In this document: one piece after another, positions 1 to 9,676 of the stretch
Numbering within the stretch: the first letter of the stretch is position 1
How the letters are laid out: each line of letters begins with the position of its first letter
Assembly: GCA_963580285.1 (NCBI GenBank)
Contig: OY757017.1
Location: 13,466,538 to 13,530,537, forward strand
Direction of reading: 5' to 3'
Length of the DNA stretch: 64,000 nt
DNA from: Lucinisca nassula
Taxonomy: Eukaryota; Mollusca; Bivalvia; Lucinida; Lucinidae
Made by a program: the position numbers and the translations under genes
Notes under the pieces: model-generated
The model's input: the letters and a program-made list of their open reading frames with translations, nothing else
Told to the model about the DNA's origin: nothing
The model's database searches: none

Positions 1-69
1 CCACTAACGAAAAAAAAAAAATACCCCTGTACATTAGATTTAGTACTTGCTAGAATAGTTAACATTCAG

Positions 70-309
70 GGGTCAGTTGTTCAAAGCATCATTAGCTTAA
101 CGAGCTCATTAGTGGCCATATTGTTAAGTATTCTACCAAGTACAATATCTAAAATTCTGGTATTTTTGCTGAAAAAAATGTGAGCAGCCAAAAAATTAGC
201 ATATTTGCCATATTAAATCATCAAACTAACGACACTGTTAGTTGTGAACAACTGGCCCTTGACCACTAACAAACTCGTTAAGCTAACGATGCGTTGAACA
301 ACTGGACCC
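70..309. mobile_element. MITE J, full copy
   Basis: A 240-bp element bounded by imperfect terminal inverted repeats of about 45 bp. The left end starts GGGTCAGTTGTTCAA and runs on with AGCTTAACGAG and CATTAGTGG; the right end is its reverse complement and closes with TTGAACAACTGGACCC. There is no coding capacity. A partial second copy lies at 29205-29312. Confidence 0.75.
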
Positions 310-345
310 AGATTGACAACATGCTATTTTCTTGTTTTTACTTAC

Positions 346-477
346 CGCAGTAGCCACAGAATTTTCTGCAGTTTTGAGTGGCCCAAGCTTTGTAAGTTCC
401 TACACAGGAGGTGGCCTGATACTGTGCACAGTTGCTTAGTTTATCAACACAAGCTGGAGGAGCTGTAGTGTACAGGG
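346..477 (-). CDS. ShKT-domain exon (downstream exon of a minus-strand secreted-type gene)
   Basis: Minus-strand exon of 132 nt. A TTATTATGTTCACAG acceptor precedes base 477 and a GGTAAG donor follows base 346. Read with two leading bases it gives 43 codons and one left over, so it is a symmetric phase 1-1 exon. A short Thr/Ala/Pro linker (TTAPPA) leads into one ShKT (ShK-like) domain with cysteines spaced C-x6-C-x7-C-x11-C-x3-C-x2-C, ending CGYC. ShKT domains are small, six-cysteine, three-disulphide extracellular modules, common in mollusc and cnidarian secreted proteins, tyrosinases and astacins, and not by themselves evidence of a toxin. It pairs with the exon at 4988-5122, which has exactly the same spacing. 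The gene continues beyond the left edge, so the full protein and its function are unknown. Confidence 0.8.
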
Positions 478-525
478 CTGTGAACATAATAAAATATATA
501 GATGACCCTTGATCTAATGAAAGTA

Positions 526-930
526 CAGTAAAATTCTGCTATTACCCCTTTTTGAACCAAATGGAATCTTCCACCTTGTATACAGCAGGAGTCAATTTCA
601 AAATTCAGGGGTGTCAGGTTGTGTATTCTTCAAAAACTTTTTTGAAATTGGCTGAAAATTTTGCAAACAGTGTAAGCCCTGATCAGGTGCTGTGTTCTGC
701 GGCGTCTGATCTGGGACTGCACTGTTTGCCAGGGTACCCTTTTGGGGTTTCTGGTACTAAATGGGTTAAGACCACCTAAATTTTTTTAACAAATTATTGA
801 GAAGGTTTCAGTTACTCTTTCCTTGTGTTTTTGACACCAACTGTTCCCTGATGATAGACCACCTTTGGGACTGTTCAAAAGTTGTCTTAAAGGCCACTTT
901 TTGAACAGTCTTAATACAGGATTTATACGG
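526..930. mobile_element. MITE I, copy 1, interrupted by MITE H
   Basis: TA-flanked element with ends CAGTAAAATTCTGC and (reverse complement) CCGTATAAATCCTG. The intact relative at 57198-57397 reads through the host sequence CTATTAAGACCACC. Here that sequence is split at its TTAA by the insertion at 545-765. A TA target and CAGT termini resemble Tc1/mariner/pogo-type MITEs (inference). Confidence 0.7.
545..765. mobile_element. MITE H, copy 1 (TTAA-type) nested in MITE I
   Basis: The left end is CCCCTTTTTGAACCAAATGG and the right end GGTACTAAATGGG, followed by TTAA (766-769). The left flank reads TTA, one base short of TTAA. An internal degenerate palindrome (CAAACAGTGTA ... TGCACTGTTTG) contains GCGGCGTCTGATC. 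Same family as 31579-31798 and 50273-50500. TTAA targets are typical of piggyBac- or Kolobok-type elements. Confidence 0.75.
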
Positions 931-1001
931 TACATGGCTAAGAATTTACAGTTGAAAAGAATGCAAATAAGGAGTCCTTTATTACTCCAACAAACAAATG
1001 T

Positions 1002-1303
1002 TTTGTTTGGTTTTGTTTGTTTGAGGTTTAACAATCCCGTCAACACTGTAATGATCATTTTGGAGACATTGCTTCAAATTTTGCGGGACTTTTACCCGAC
1101 ATTGAGATGAAATGACATCTCAAGCCCTGCAGCCTAATGAAACCAATAGGGTTTATAAGCATGGACGGTCTGACTCGTACATTGCCTGGGCAGGCTTAGA
1201 TCCTCTAAGCGATTACCAGTATTCGTGTGTGGGTCGGTTTCAGCTCTGTGTGGAAGCATCATGCAGCCCATCTATTTCAGCAAGCCCTGACGGGCAGGGG
1301 ATG
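1002..1303 (-). mobile_element. SINE S (CAAA-tailed), copy S1
   Basis: On the minus strand it runs from a CCCCTGCCCGTCAGGGC head to a GTTAAACCTCAAACAAAC tail. It is flanked by a 15-bp target duplication, CCAACAAACAAATGT (987-1001 and 1304-1318), so insertion was target-primed. Orientation is set by the CAAA-rich 3' tail, which the tRNA-headed SINEs in this window share. No clear tRNA head is visible. Confidence 0.85.
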
Positions 1304-1377
1304 CCAACAAACAAATGTAGTTAAGATTTATTAGAATCATCTAAGATGATTTTAACAAATATTTTAAACATTTGTTT

Positions 1378-1650
1378 CATTACGATAACACAGATGTGAA
1401 ACATAGCGCATTTTTTCACATCTCCAAAATGGCTGATGAAAATCCATGGTATTTGTCTTATTCACACTGCAAACTTAGGTTATGGGTGCTCGTTAGAACC
1501 GCCTCAATGAGGCGGTTCAAACGAGTACACACAACCTATGTCTTGGAGCAGAAATAAGGAAAATCATGTATACCCAGTAAACCCAAGTTTTCTCCATATA
1601 TAAAGTGGGGTTTAGGGGGATATTCATTCCAGGGACTTGTTCACATGATG
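1378..1650 (-). mobile_element. MITE B, copy B1
   Basis: Ends CATTACGATAACACA and CTTGTTCACATGATG. The central long palindrome around 1484-1548 carries GGCGGTTC arms. Near one end is the family's AACCCAAGTTTTCTC..AAAGTGGGGTTTAGG imperfect inverted segment. No open frame of note; the short frames here are by-products of the palindrome. Confidence 0.8.
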
Positions 1651-1815
1651 TTAAGGAGTAATAGATTACAAGCATCTTTCAGGAGAATGGATTCGCTATA
1701 GGAATATAGGCATTACCAACCCAAGAAATGACTACACCAATAGGAACCAAGGCTAAGACTTAAGGTAAGGATTCATTCCATTGAAATTATCGCTATAACA
1801 GGTTTTGTTGTTACA

Positions 1816-3480
1816 AACTAGAAATGTGTCCAGACGACACAGATGCCCCCGCCAAGGGCCCCGCCTCACCCCGAAAATCCATGTTGCAACAAAATTTTCT
1901 AAGTGTGTGACCTTGTCATCAGGAACATTTGTGAGAAGTTATATTGAAATTGGTGAAAAAATGTAAGCGCTAGAGTAATGACAAAGTTTTTCTACAAATA
2001 GCCACAGTGACCTTGACCTTGAAAGTCGAACTCGCTTGAGGTATTGTCATAAGGAACATTGGTGTGAAGTTATATTGATATCAGTGAAGAAATGTAGTCG
2101 CTAGAGCGATGACAAAGTTTTTCTAAAAATAGCCACACTGACCTTGACCTTGAAAGTGGAACTTGCTAGAGATATTGTCATAAGGAACATTTGTGTGAAG
2201 TAATATTGAAATTGGTGAAAAAATGTAAGGGCTAGAGCAATGACAAAGTTTTTCTAAAAATAGCCACAGTGACCTTGACCTTGAAAGTCAAACTCGTTCG
2301 AGGAATTGTCATAAGGAACATTTGTGTGAAGTTATTTTGAAACCAGTGAAGAATTGCAGGGGCTTAAGCGGTGACAAAGTTTTTCTAAAAATAGCCACAG
2401 TGACCTTGACCTTGAAAGTCAAACTCGTTCGAGGTATTGTCAAAAGGAACATTTGTGTAAAGTTATATTGAAATCAGTGAAGAAATATAGACGCTAGAGC
2501 TATGTTGTGCGCGGGGATAATTAAAATTTTTTAAGTCTGTGACCTTGACCTTGAGCACATGGGCATGGGTGGGGGTATCGCTGAATAAAATGGACAGGAA
2601 TCTAACATCATATCAAATATCAACTCAATCCATCGCACGATTTGGAAAATATCAACTCTTAAAATATCTAATTAAAAATTTCTAAGTCTGTGACCTTGAC
2701 CTTGAAGCCATAGGCATGAGTGGGGGTATTGCCAAATAAACATTTGGACCTGTATCTATCATCATAGCATACATAAGCCAAATCCATAATATAGTTTGGA
2801 AAAAGTGAGATATTTAAAATCTTTCACATTAAAATTGTCTAAGTCTGTGACCTTGACCTTGAGGTTATAGGTATGGGTGGGGGTATTGCTGAATAAAACA
2901 TTGTACCTATATCTATCATCATATGAACCAAAGCCATCATAAAAGTTCAGGTTCTACCAGGTACAAATACCTTAACTGGAGTCTTTAACATGGGAAATTT
3001 CTAAGTCCATGACCTTGACCTTGAGGCCATGGGCATGGGTGGGGTTATCGCTGAATAAAACTTTGGTCCTATATCTATAATCATACCAAATATGAACCAA
3101 TTCCATCAAATGGTTTGGAAAATATGAGTTCTAAAATGTTCAAGTCTACCTGTTACAAAAACCTTAACCTGAGTCTTTAACATTGAAAATTTCTAAGTCT
3201 GTGACCTTGACCTTGAGGTCACATGCATGGGTGGGGGTATTGCTTAATAAAACTTTGGACCTATATCTATCATCATACCAAAGATGAACCAGTTCCATCA
3301 AATGGTTAGGAAAATATGAGTTCTAAAAGTTCAGGCTCTACCTCTTACAAAAACTTTAACCTGAGGTTACAGGATCACGTACGTACACACACACGTACAG
3401 ACGGACGTACACGCGTACGCACGTACGGAAAACCGAAAAACTATATGCCCCCGGCATCATATGATGCGGGGGCATAAAAA
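1816..3480 (-). mobile_element. Helentron/pearl-like non-autonomous element H1 with tandem core
   Basis: Begins AACTAGAAATGTGTCC followed by GATGCCCCCGCC, and ends in a hairpin ATGCCCCCGGCATC..GATGCGGGGGCAT next to a T/A run. The subterminal repeats are inverted (ATGCCCCCG/CGGGGGCAT). The core holds about five ~130-bp units (GTGACCTTGACCTTGAAAGTC) then about five ~180-bp units (GACCTTGAGGCCATGGGCAT), then an ACGT-rich microsatellite. The same family, in opposite orientation, is at 41658-43630. There is no replication or helicase gene. Assignment to pearl/Helentron-type elements is by structure and recall. Confidence 0.7.
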
Positions 3481-3562
3481 TGTCAATATTAAAAGGGTAG
3501 ATCGTATCTTAAATACACAATTTCAAGAACATTTGGTCATTACCAAAAGAAAGAAAATACAA

Positions 3563-3660
3563 CGGACCTTCATTGGCTTGAAAACTGATGGCTCGTTTAC
3601 CATGACTGTTTCAAACTGGCTCTTGAGTGTCTAGGAAAAATTTTCCCTCGCCGCAGATAT
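3563..3660. mobile_element. MITE C end fragment
   Basis: GACCTTCATTGGCTTGAAAA and GATGGCTCGTTTACCATG match the terminal part of the MITE C copy that follows. It is diverged and truncated. Confidence 0.5.
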
Positions 3661-3665
3661 TTATA

Positions 3666-4010
3666 CAGTAGAACTTCGATGGCTCGAACACCGATGGCTC
3701 GTTTACCATGGCTGAGTCGAACTCATTCTTGACTCCCTAGGGAATTCCTCTGCATAAGGAATATTGCGGGATAATTAAGGAGATTTTAGTCTTTTATCTT
3801 GCAAATGTATGTTGTGTGTACTCATTAGAATCGCCTCGATGAGGCGATTCTAATGAGTACACACAGCATACTTTTCATTATAGAACATCGAAAAGATATT
3901 CAAAAGTATCTTATTATGCCTCTTGGCAGTAACCCTCAGTGGCTCGAACTACCGCTGTCTCGAATACATTTTCATGGTCCCAAAGGGGTTCGACCACCGA
4001 AGTTTGACTG
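3666..4010 (-). mobile_element. MITE C, copy C1 (pogo/mariner-like)
   Basis: A 345-bp element flanked by TA. TIRs are CAGTAGAACTTCGATGGCTC and the complement of CACCGAAGTTTGACTG. The centre (about 3813-3870) is a near-perfect palindrome built on CATTAGAATCGCCTC and its complement. The sister copy at 44019-44362 is 344 bp long in the opposite orientation. CAGT..ACTG ends at TA suggest a Tc1/mariner/pogo MITE. Confidence 0.85.
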
Positions 4011-4214
4011 TATATTTTTCTTTCTTTCTTCCCCTATTGTTTTTGTAAAAACAAATGATAACAGTATGATGTTTTTTTTTCTATTTTTTTTTTTTTTATT
4101 TTGCACTTTGAGTCTAAATAAATGCAAGGTCTCTGGAAGTACCAAAATTTTATGACTGTCCTAGAATAAGTGTATAATAAAAGTCCTCGTGTCTGAGCAA
4201 CATTTTACGTGTTC

Positions 4215-4496
4215 CATCACGTGAACAAGTCCGTGAAATGAACACCCCCTAAAACCCCACTTTCTATAGAGAAAATGGAGTTTATGGGGGTGTTCATTTT
4301 TTTCATATTTTTGCTCCAATACATAGGTTGTGGGTACTCGTTAGAACCGCCTCAATGAGGCGGTTCTAACGAGTATCCACAACCTATGTTTGAAGTATAA
4401 ATAAGAAAAATATCACAGATTTTCATCAGAAAAGTAGCCATTTTGGAGATGTAAAAATGCATTACATGTATGTAGCACGGGTGTGTTATCGTAATG
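4215..4496 (+). mobile_element. MITE B, copy B2
   Basis: A 282-bp full copy from CATCACGTGAACAAG to GTGTGTTATCGTAATG. It contains the AACCCCACTTTCTATAGAG ... GAAAATGGAGTTTATGGGGG segment and a central palindrome at about 4326-4384 with arm GTTAGAACCGCCTC. No coding content. Confidence 0.85.
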
Positions 4497-4607
4497 GACA
4501 GCCCTCTAAGAGCAGTCTTCACATTTCAAAAAGTCCATTGATCTTATGATGAGTACTGCAAATGTGACCATAAACATTTTCTGTGTTTGTCTCAGGACAA
4601 GTTTGGT

Positions 4608-4930
4608 TTTTGTTTGTTTTGGGGTTTATGGCCCAGTCAACACTATCTAGGTCATATCCAGCTGGTCAGTTTTACATGTACCTAACCACACGCCCTGGTC
4701 AGGCTTACACATAAGCAGTGAACCAGAATAGTGTACATTCTTTAGTCAGAAAACTACAACTGCCCTTCTAGAATCAGCTGAAGGGAGGCAATGACCTTAG
4801 GAAAGATTTCTTGATCAATCTCCACAAAAGAATGTTGTAGACGTGGCAGGTATCAAATGGTGACCCATGACCTCCTGAACATGTCAAATTTCCATTCGAC
4901 TGGACCATCAAGGACTCCCTTTCAGAATGG
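4608..4930 (-). mobile_element. Possible old SINE
   Basis: On the minus strand the segment ends with GGGCCATAAACCCCAAAACA then an AACAAAAACC tail, like the SINE tails elsewhere here. The body contains no clear box A or B, and no target duplication was found. Low-confidence call. Confidence 0.35.
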
Positions 4931-4987
4931 GGCTTAATGTAATATTTACTGTACAGCATCTATGATGTGAAATAAAACTTAGCATAC

Positions 4988-5122
4988 GTTTGCAGTGGCC
5001 GCAATATCTAGCACAGTTATCCTTGGACCACTGTTCATATGTTCCGTGACAGACTGTCTGACCAAATGAAGCACAGTCTTGGCGGGCATCCTTGCAGGTG
5101 TCGTTGAGTATGGAACCAGTCC
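4988..5122 (-). CDS. ShKT-domain exon (upstream of 346-477)
   Basis: Minus-strand exon of 135 nt: acceptor TTTTGTTCTAG before 5122 and donor GTATGC after 4988. Two leading bases, 44 codons and one trailing base give symmetric phase 1-1, the same as the exon at 346-477, so the two splice in frame. It encodes one ShKT domain with spacing C-x6-C-x7-C-x11-C-x3-C-x2-C, ending CGHC; a central GTYEQW corresponds to GTYKAW in the other exon. Phase-1 symmetric single-domain exons are the classic unit of exon shuffling or tandem duplication in extracellular proteins. The intron to 477 is about 4.5 kb and filled with repeats. Role unknown: a secreted multidomain protein is the best inference; a metalloprotease or tyrosinase with ShKT tails is possible. 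Confidence 0.8.
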
Positions 5123-6098
5123 CTAGAACAAAACAATTGTGTCAGGCAATGATACACATTTATGTCAAATGTACATGCTCTCACATCTTCAAACGACAGC
5201 ATCAGTCTGCATTGCATTATCAGGTTTCTCAATTAGCAGTAGACAGTCGCAAGTTTGCAACCTGAAAATACAGTTTGTTTCCTGGTTAAACAAACAACAT
5301 AAAATAATTGGTGGCAAAAAAGTTGCTACCTTGTATAGCTAGTGCTAAGGCCGGCATGATTAATCGCATAATCAATTATTCAATCTATAAATTTTCCCAA
5401 ATATGATTATCATTACTGATTTGCTTGCAATCGATTATTTGATAAGTACAATTTACAACCCAAAGTTGTGCCTAAAATAGCTGTATGAGTGGCAAACAGT
5501 GCAGACCCAGATGAGACGCCGCGTTTTGCGGCTTCTCATCAGGGTCTACACTGTTTGCTCAGGCCTGTTTGTTCAAATACATATGGCAAAGTACAGCATA
5601 TGGTAGGAGTCATGCTCAGACAGAAAGCCAGACAGGTAAAATTATGACCAAATCTTCAGTGATTACTAATTGATTATAGATCGCAATGACAAGAATGATA
5701 ATCGATTATCTTTCGAGCTCCGATTAGCCAGGGCTATATAGTGTCCCTAACATTACCAACTTGAAATGTTGTGAATGCCTGCAAGCCAATGCAAACTCAT
5801 TGTAGATCAGTATAAAGATTGAATGAAATGGATGACAAAAGAATATAAATTGCTGATGAAACAGACTTGCGTGTTGCTTTTTTTAAAAGCTTACTTGCTT
5901 ACCTTACCATATGGACCTATGACCAGTTGTCAGCTTCCAGAAAAGGAATGAGCACAGATATGGGTAACTGTTTATGTACAAGCCTTCCAAGGAAGTGTGG
6001 TTGGGCAAACCTGCATGCATGACTAGCTTGATATAACCTACCGTAAATAGTGTTGACTTGACTCCAAATAAACAAAATGAAAAGCTCCAAACAAAATA
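5123..6098. other. Intron of the ShKT gene; no gene seen
   Basis: AT-rich intronic sequence. It contains TCGATTAT-type inverted patches (5370-5460 and 5690-5730) that may be an old TIR element, and the hairpin listed at 5491-5559. No supported coding exon. Confidence 0.5.
5491..5559. repeat. Solo CAAACAGTG hairpin module
   Basis: Inverted repeat GCAAACAGTGCAGACCCAGA ... GGGTCTACACTGTTTGC with an inner GACGCCGC/GCGGC stem. It is the hairpin found inside MITE H, but here without MITE H ends. Another solo copy is at 6628-6694. Confidence 0.65.
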
Positions 6099-6475
6099 CA
6101 AAGGACCCTCATTATAATGACAGTATTTGTTCCCTATTGCTGTGCTGTTATAAAAATTTTGCCATTAGGAGTATGATAGGTAATAAAAGGCCTTTCCCCC
6201 CCCATCATTACTCCAAGAAACAAATTTTATAGATATTTGTTAGAATCGCCTCGGTGAGGCGATTCTAACAAATATCTATAAAATTTGTTTCTTGGAGTAA
6301 TAGATTACAAGACCCTTTCATGACTATGGATTCGATTTGTGCATTTCCAACCACAGGGAAGCTCACCCCGCTCGGAACCGAGGCTAAGCATTTAGTTTAG
6401 TAGTCATTCCATATAAATTGCCGTTATAATGAGTTTTGTCGATATAACGAATATTGGTATAAAGAGGGTTGACTG
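6099..6475. mobile_element. MITE D, full copy D1 with 93-bp perfect palindrome
   Basis: 377 bp flanked by TA. Ends CAAAGGACCCTCATTATAAT and the complement of GGTATAAAGAGGGTTGACTG. Bases 6208-6300 form a palindrome with two exact 45-bp arms (TTACTCCAAGAAACAAATT ... GTTAGAATCGCCTC) around a 3-base centre. The inner arm is the core shared with MITEs A, B and C. Confidence 0.8.
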
Positions 6476-6509
6476 TAAAGAAGGTACAGTGACTGGTGTT
6501 GTATATTAC

Positions 6510-6557
6510 CTGGAGCACTGGTCCCTGATAAAACAGCTGGAGAGGCCGTAGCTCTTA
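6510..6557 (-). CDS. Linker exon of the ShKT gene
   Basis: A 48-nt minus-strand exon between acceptor CTGTTTTTCAG and donor GTAATAT. It has two leading bases, 15 codons and one trailing base, again phase 1-1, so it joins in frame to the ShKT exon at 4988-5122 about 1.4 kb downstream. It encodes a Thr/Ser/Ala/Pro-rich stretch (RATASPAVLSGTSAP), as expected for a flexible, possibly O-glycosylated linker between extracellular domains. The start of the gene is not recognised to the right. Confidence 0.6.
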
Positions 6558-6627
6558 CTGAAAAACAGAAAAAGAAGAAAAAAATTACTTGATATATTAT
6601 AGTCATCTAAATTTGCAGTCTGAATGA

Positions 6628-6694
6628 CAAACAGTGTAGCTCCAGATCAGATGGCTTCTTCAGAAGCCATCTGATCTGGATCTACACTGTTTGC
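6628..6694. repeat. Solo CAAACAGTG hairpin module
   Basis: Inverted repeat CAAACAGTGTAG..CAGATCAGATGGCTTCT and its complement, about 30-bp arms. Same module as 5491-5559, with the GCGGCG centre replaced by GGCTTCT. Confidence 0.65.
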
Positions 6695-6725
6695 AAAGGT
6701 AGGGGTTGTCGTGAACAGCAGGATA

Positions 6726-7240
6726 AGGTCCATCACATCAACAAGTTTGTGTAATGACGTTGAAGTCCACTGTAAACCCCACTTTATATAAAGAAAACTG
6801 AGGTTGACAGGGGTACTGTAAAGATCCTAAACATTCGGACACCTTGAGAACTTGCTGTATTTCTCCTAAAATTTTAATGAATTTGTTCATGAGCCAGCAA
6901 GGAGTCCAAAAAGTGCAGAGGGATTGATAAACAGTGTTAAATCTGATCAGACTGCTCCTACAGTCATCTTAGGCCTATTTGTTCCAATACTTAAAATCAT
7001 TATGGTAAACATTATTTTTTTTATTTCTGCTCCAAGACATATAGGTACATGTAGGTTGTGGGAGCTCATTTTATTTCTGCCCCTAAACATAGGTTACTGG
7101 AGCTCATCAGAACCTCCTCAGTGAGGATTAGTAAGTTAGTTCTAACGTACGCCCACAACCACTGTTTGCAGTGTAAATTAATACCGGTAGGAAAAATGTC
7201 ACAGATTTAGATTCCAAAAAAGACAGTTTTGGAGAGGAAA
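6726..7240 (+). mobile_element. Degenerate MITE B pieces
   Basis: CCATCACATCAACAAGTTTG with AACCCCACTTTATATAAAG (6726-6815), and a second piece (7010-7235) with TTATTTCTGCTCCAAGACAT and a decayed palindrome (AGAACCTCCTCAGTGAGGA). The 6820-7010 stretch between them has no recognised content. Confidence 0.5.
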
Positions 7241-7594
7241 GAATGAGCACAGTTCCTTCCCTTAGACCACAAATGCAGTGAAACACCGCAGAAAGGGAGG
7301 AAATATCTGTCAGTGGTCGAACATAAAATGAGTTTAGTACTGATGTCCTTTTGTTTCCTGACATTTTACTGTTGAAGGCAGTCTGAAATTTTCATTAATT
7401 TTAGTTGTCAGAAAATGTGTCTGTCAAAGCAATTGGCCAGTATGCTGACTAAATGATAAAAGTGTTATATACGCTCATTTTTACATAAAGAATCTTATTA
7501 CAAACCTGTTTTCTGAGAACTCTTAAATTATGTTTGGAGGAATTTAATTAAATAAAAGCCAACTATAAAATTTGCAGTTACATATCCCGGCAAG

Positions 7595-7905
7595 CATGTA
7601 TATACGGGGCCCATGTAGGCAGATTCTGGGCATTTAGTCCATCTGGGTCCTACATGGGTCCCATATAGGATTTTTTGCCCATATGAGACTCTTATGGGTC
7701 CGGTATACACACATTCGATACCGGAGACGAAATTGCAAAAAACTAAGATATCTTACTAAAATTTCAGGATACATAAAAGGCCGTAAATGGCTCCTGTGTG
7801 GTACAGATATTGGACCAAATTATTTCCATGATGTCTGCTTTTTACTATATGGGGCCCATATGGGCTTGATGTGGGCAATACGGGGAACAACTGTGCCATT
7901 AGTTA
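7595..7905. repeat. GGGCCCATATGGG short-motif repeat
   Basis: Scattered near-palindromic motifs (GGGGCCCATGTAGG, TGGGTCCCATATAGG, ATGGGTCCGGTAT, GGGGCCCATATGGGC) at both ends of the segment. Likely the ends of a small element; boundaries unclear. Confidence 0.4.
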
Positions 7906-7917
7906 AGCTTTATATAA

Positions 7918-8036
7918 ACAAGAGGACCAAGATGCTCCTGTATCGCTCACCTGAGCAAAAAGATTCGAGGTTTCAGGAAGTGCCAACCTTTACTGAAGGA
8001 TTTATTGGAGGACAAGGTGATGACATGGTAACTTAC
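7918..8036. mobile_element. Pearl/Helentron-like terminal fragment
   Basis: Starts AACAAGAGGACCAAGATG and continues ATCGCTCACCTGAGC, the recognisable end of the element type that spans 58585-62484. Broken off by the tRNA-like SINE that follows. Confidence 0.5.
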
Positions 8037-8043
8037 TAAGCAT

Positions 8044-8147
8044 GGAGCGTGTTCGGACACCGAAATTTTATCGCCTCCGCCGGGGATTGAACCCGGGACC
8101 TTTAGCATCAGAGGCAAGTGCACTAACCACTGAGCTATCATGCTCCA
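8044..8147 (-). mobile_element. tRNA-derived SINE head
   Basis: Minus strand: GGAGCATGATAGCTCAGTGG with TTAGTGCA gives an A box, and GGGTTCAATCCCCGG a B box about 35 nt later. The acceptor stem does not pair properly and the body runs on (GTGTCCGAACACGCTCC), so this is a SINE head, not a functional tRNA. Relatives: 14716-14870 and 27238-27305. Confidence 0.7.
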
Positions 8148-8149
8148 CG

Positions 8150-8345
8150 AAATTTACAGACTAAACAGTCTTTAAATTTATAGACAGTCTTTAAATTCAG
8201 AGACTAAGAAAGTGCTTTATTTAAAGACAGTCTATAAATTGAAAATCTGTCTGCAAATTTAAAGACTTTTTAGTCTGTAGATTTAAACTGACACATTGAA
8301 AATCATGAAAATGATGTAACACGAAAAAATCACACTCTCCTACGT
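8150..8345. mobile_element. Element G, partial copy
   Basis: Alternating AGTCTTTAAATTTATAGAC blocks in both orientations, followed by TGACACATTG and ATGTAACACGAAAAAATC, the outer arm of element G. Diverged from the full copy at 9350-9676. Confidence 0.55.
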
Positions 8346-8725
8346 AGCCTCAGTCTTCATCTCAATGAAACAAATGCGTTGCTAAAGACTACGTGTATTT
8401 TATTGTCTATAAATATCATTTTAATGATAGAAAATAATGAAGAAATAAAACAGCACAGTTCCATCCCTTTCACCACAAATGCTGCTAAACTCCACAGAAA
8501 GGAAGGAAATACCTGTCAGTAGTCGAACATAAGATGAGTTTCGTGCCAATGTCATTTCGTTTTCGGACATTTTACTGTTGAAGGCAGTCTGAAACTTTCA
8601 TTAATTTTAGTTGTCAGAAAACGTGTCTGTCAAAGCAATAGGCCAGTATGTTGACTGAATGATAAAAGCGTTATACACGTTCATTCCTTAGCTCGTTATA
8701 CATAATTAATCTTATTACAAACTCA

Positions 8726-9033
8726 ATCAGCCATTCACTGTGAAACATATTTTTATTGAATGTGTAGACTTTTCACAGTCCCGTAACTTATACTTCAAAG
8801 CTGACACTTTGCAACAATTGTTTCAAGATGTACCTTTTGAAAATATTATTTTATTCTTAAAAGAAGTTGGACTTTTTCATAAGATTTAACTGTTTAACAT
8901 TTTTATACATATCAAACTAAATTTTTTACTTTTAATATCCTCATAATTCTCAGTGCCGTTAACCATTAACCGTTTGACGCTTATGACCCACAAAGAGGGT
9001 TGACGCGTCGTTAAACAAGAAATCATCATCATC
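8726..9033 (+). mobile_element. 5'-truncated LINE, 3' end with intact stop
   Basis: A 308-bp insertion flanked by a 17-bp target duplication ATCTTATTACAAACTCA (8709-8725, 9034-9050). Bases 8728-8889 encode the last ~53 residues of a LINE ORF2 (QPFTVKHIFIECVDF ... LKEVGLFHKI, stop at 8887-8889), typical of CR1/jockey-group termini by recall. The 3' UTR ends GACGCGTCGTTAAACAAG then (ATC)n. A copy of the UTR is at 12044-12138. Confidence 0.8.
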
Positions 9034-9349
9034 ATCTTATTACAAACTCAGAATCAGAATTAATTTGTTACTGGTGAGTGGTGACACGTCAAATGACATT
9101 CATACACCATGGAACTTGTTTTCTTTCTTTCTTCCGATACTTCTAAACCTCATAAGAGGACAACAGAAGGGTATCCGGTATACCAAGTGCTAAAGGGGGT
9201 TAGCTGAAATAAAAGTTAAGCAAAGTAGGTGAAATGAGTTTATACAGTGCGAGAACTCTTAAATTATGTTTGAAGGCATTTAATTAAGTAAAAAAGCCAA
9301 CTATAAAATGTGACTTACATATATTTCATACATATATTTCTACAAATAA

Positions 9350-9676
9350 TGATCTGCGATTTTTCAGTTTTACACCATTTTCAGGATTTTCTTTGGGTCA
9401 GTTTTTAAATTTACAGACTAAAAAGTCTTTGAATTTATAGACAGTCTTTAAATTTATAGACTGTGTTTAAATTTATAAACTGTCTTTAAATAGCACTTTC
9501 TTTGACCTGATAATCAGGTAGAAGAAATTGTTTTATTTAAAGACTGTCTTTAAATTTAAAGACTGTCTTTAAATTTAAAGACTGTCTTTAAATTTAAAGA
9601 CTTTTTAGTCTGTAAATTTAAAGACTGACACAAATAAAATAATGAAAATGGTGTAAAACGGAAAAATCGCACTTTG
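9350..9676. mobile_element. Element G, full snapback copy
   Basis: A ~327-bp near-complete inverted repeat: left arm TGCGATTTTTCAGTTTTACA to the middle, right arm its complement ending GTAAAACGGAAAAATCGCA. Arms are ~150 bp, built from repeated AGTCTTTAAATTTAAAGACT blocks; the centre is GACCTGATAATCAGGTAG. Such an arm would fold into a long hairpin. No coding content. Confidence 0.7.

Larger units (their letters stand above)
976..1815. mobile_element. MITE D remnant hosting several insertions
   Basis: Pieces match the intact MITE D at 6099-6475: TTATTACTCCAACAAACAAATG at left, a degenerate palindrome (TTAGAATCATC/GATGATTTTAAC) near 1331-1356, then GGAGTAATAGATTACAAG onward from 1654. SINE S1 (1002-1303), MITE B1 (1378-1650) and a Helentron-like element (from 1816) are all inserted in it. 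Confidence 0.55.

Noticed and set aside
3853..4155. A 100-codon plus-strand open frame
   Set aside because: It lies across the palindrome and TIR of MITE C and runs into a T-rich low-complexity tract; no protein-like composition.
346..5122. Calling the ShKT exons a toxin gene
   Set aside because: The domain is widespread in non-toxin secreted proteins and only isolated exons are seen.
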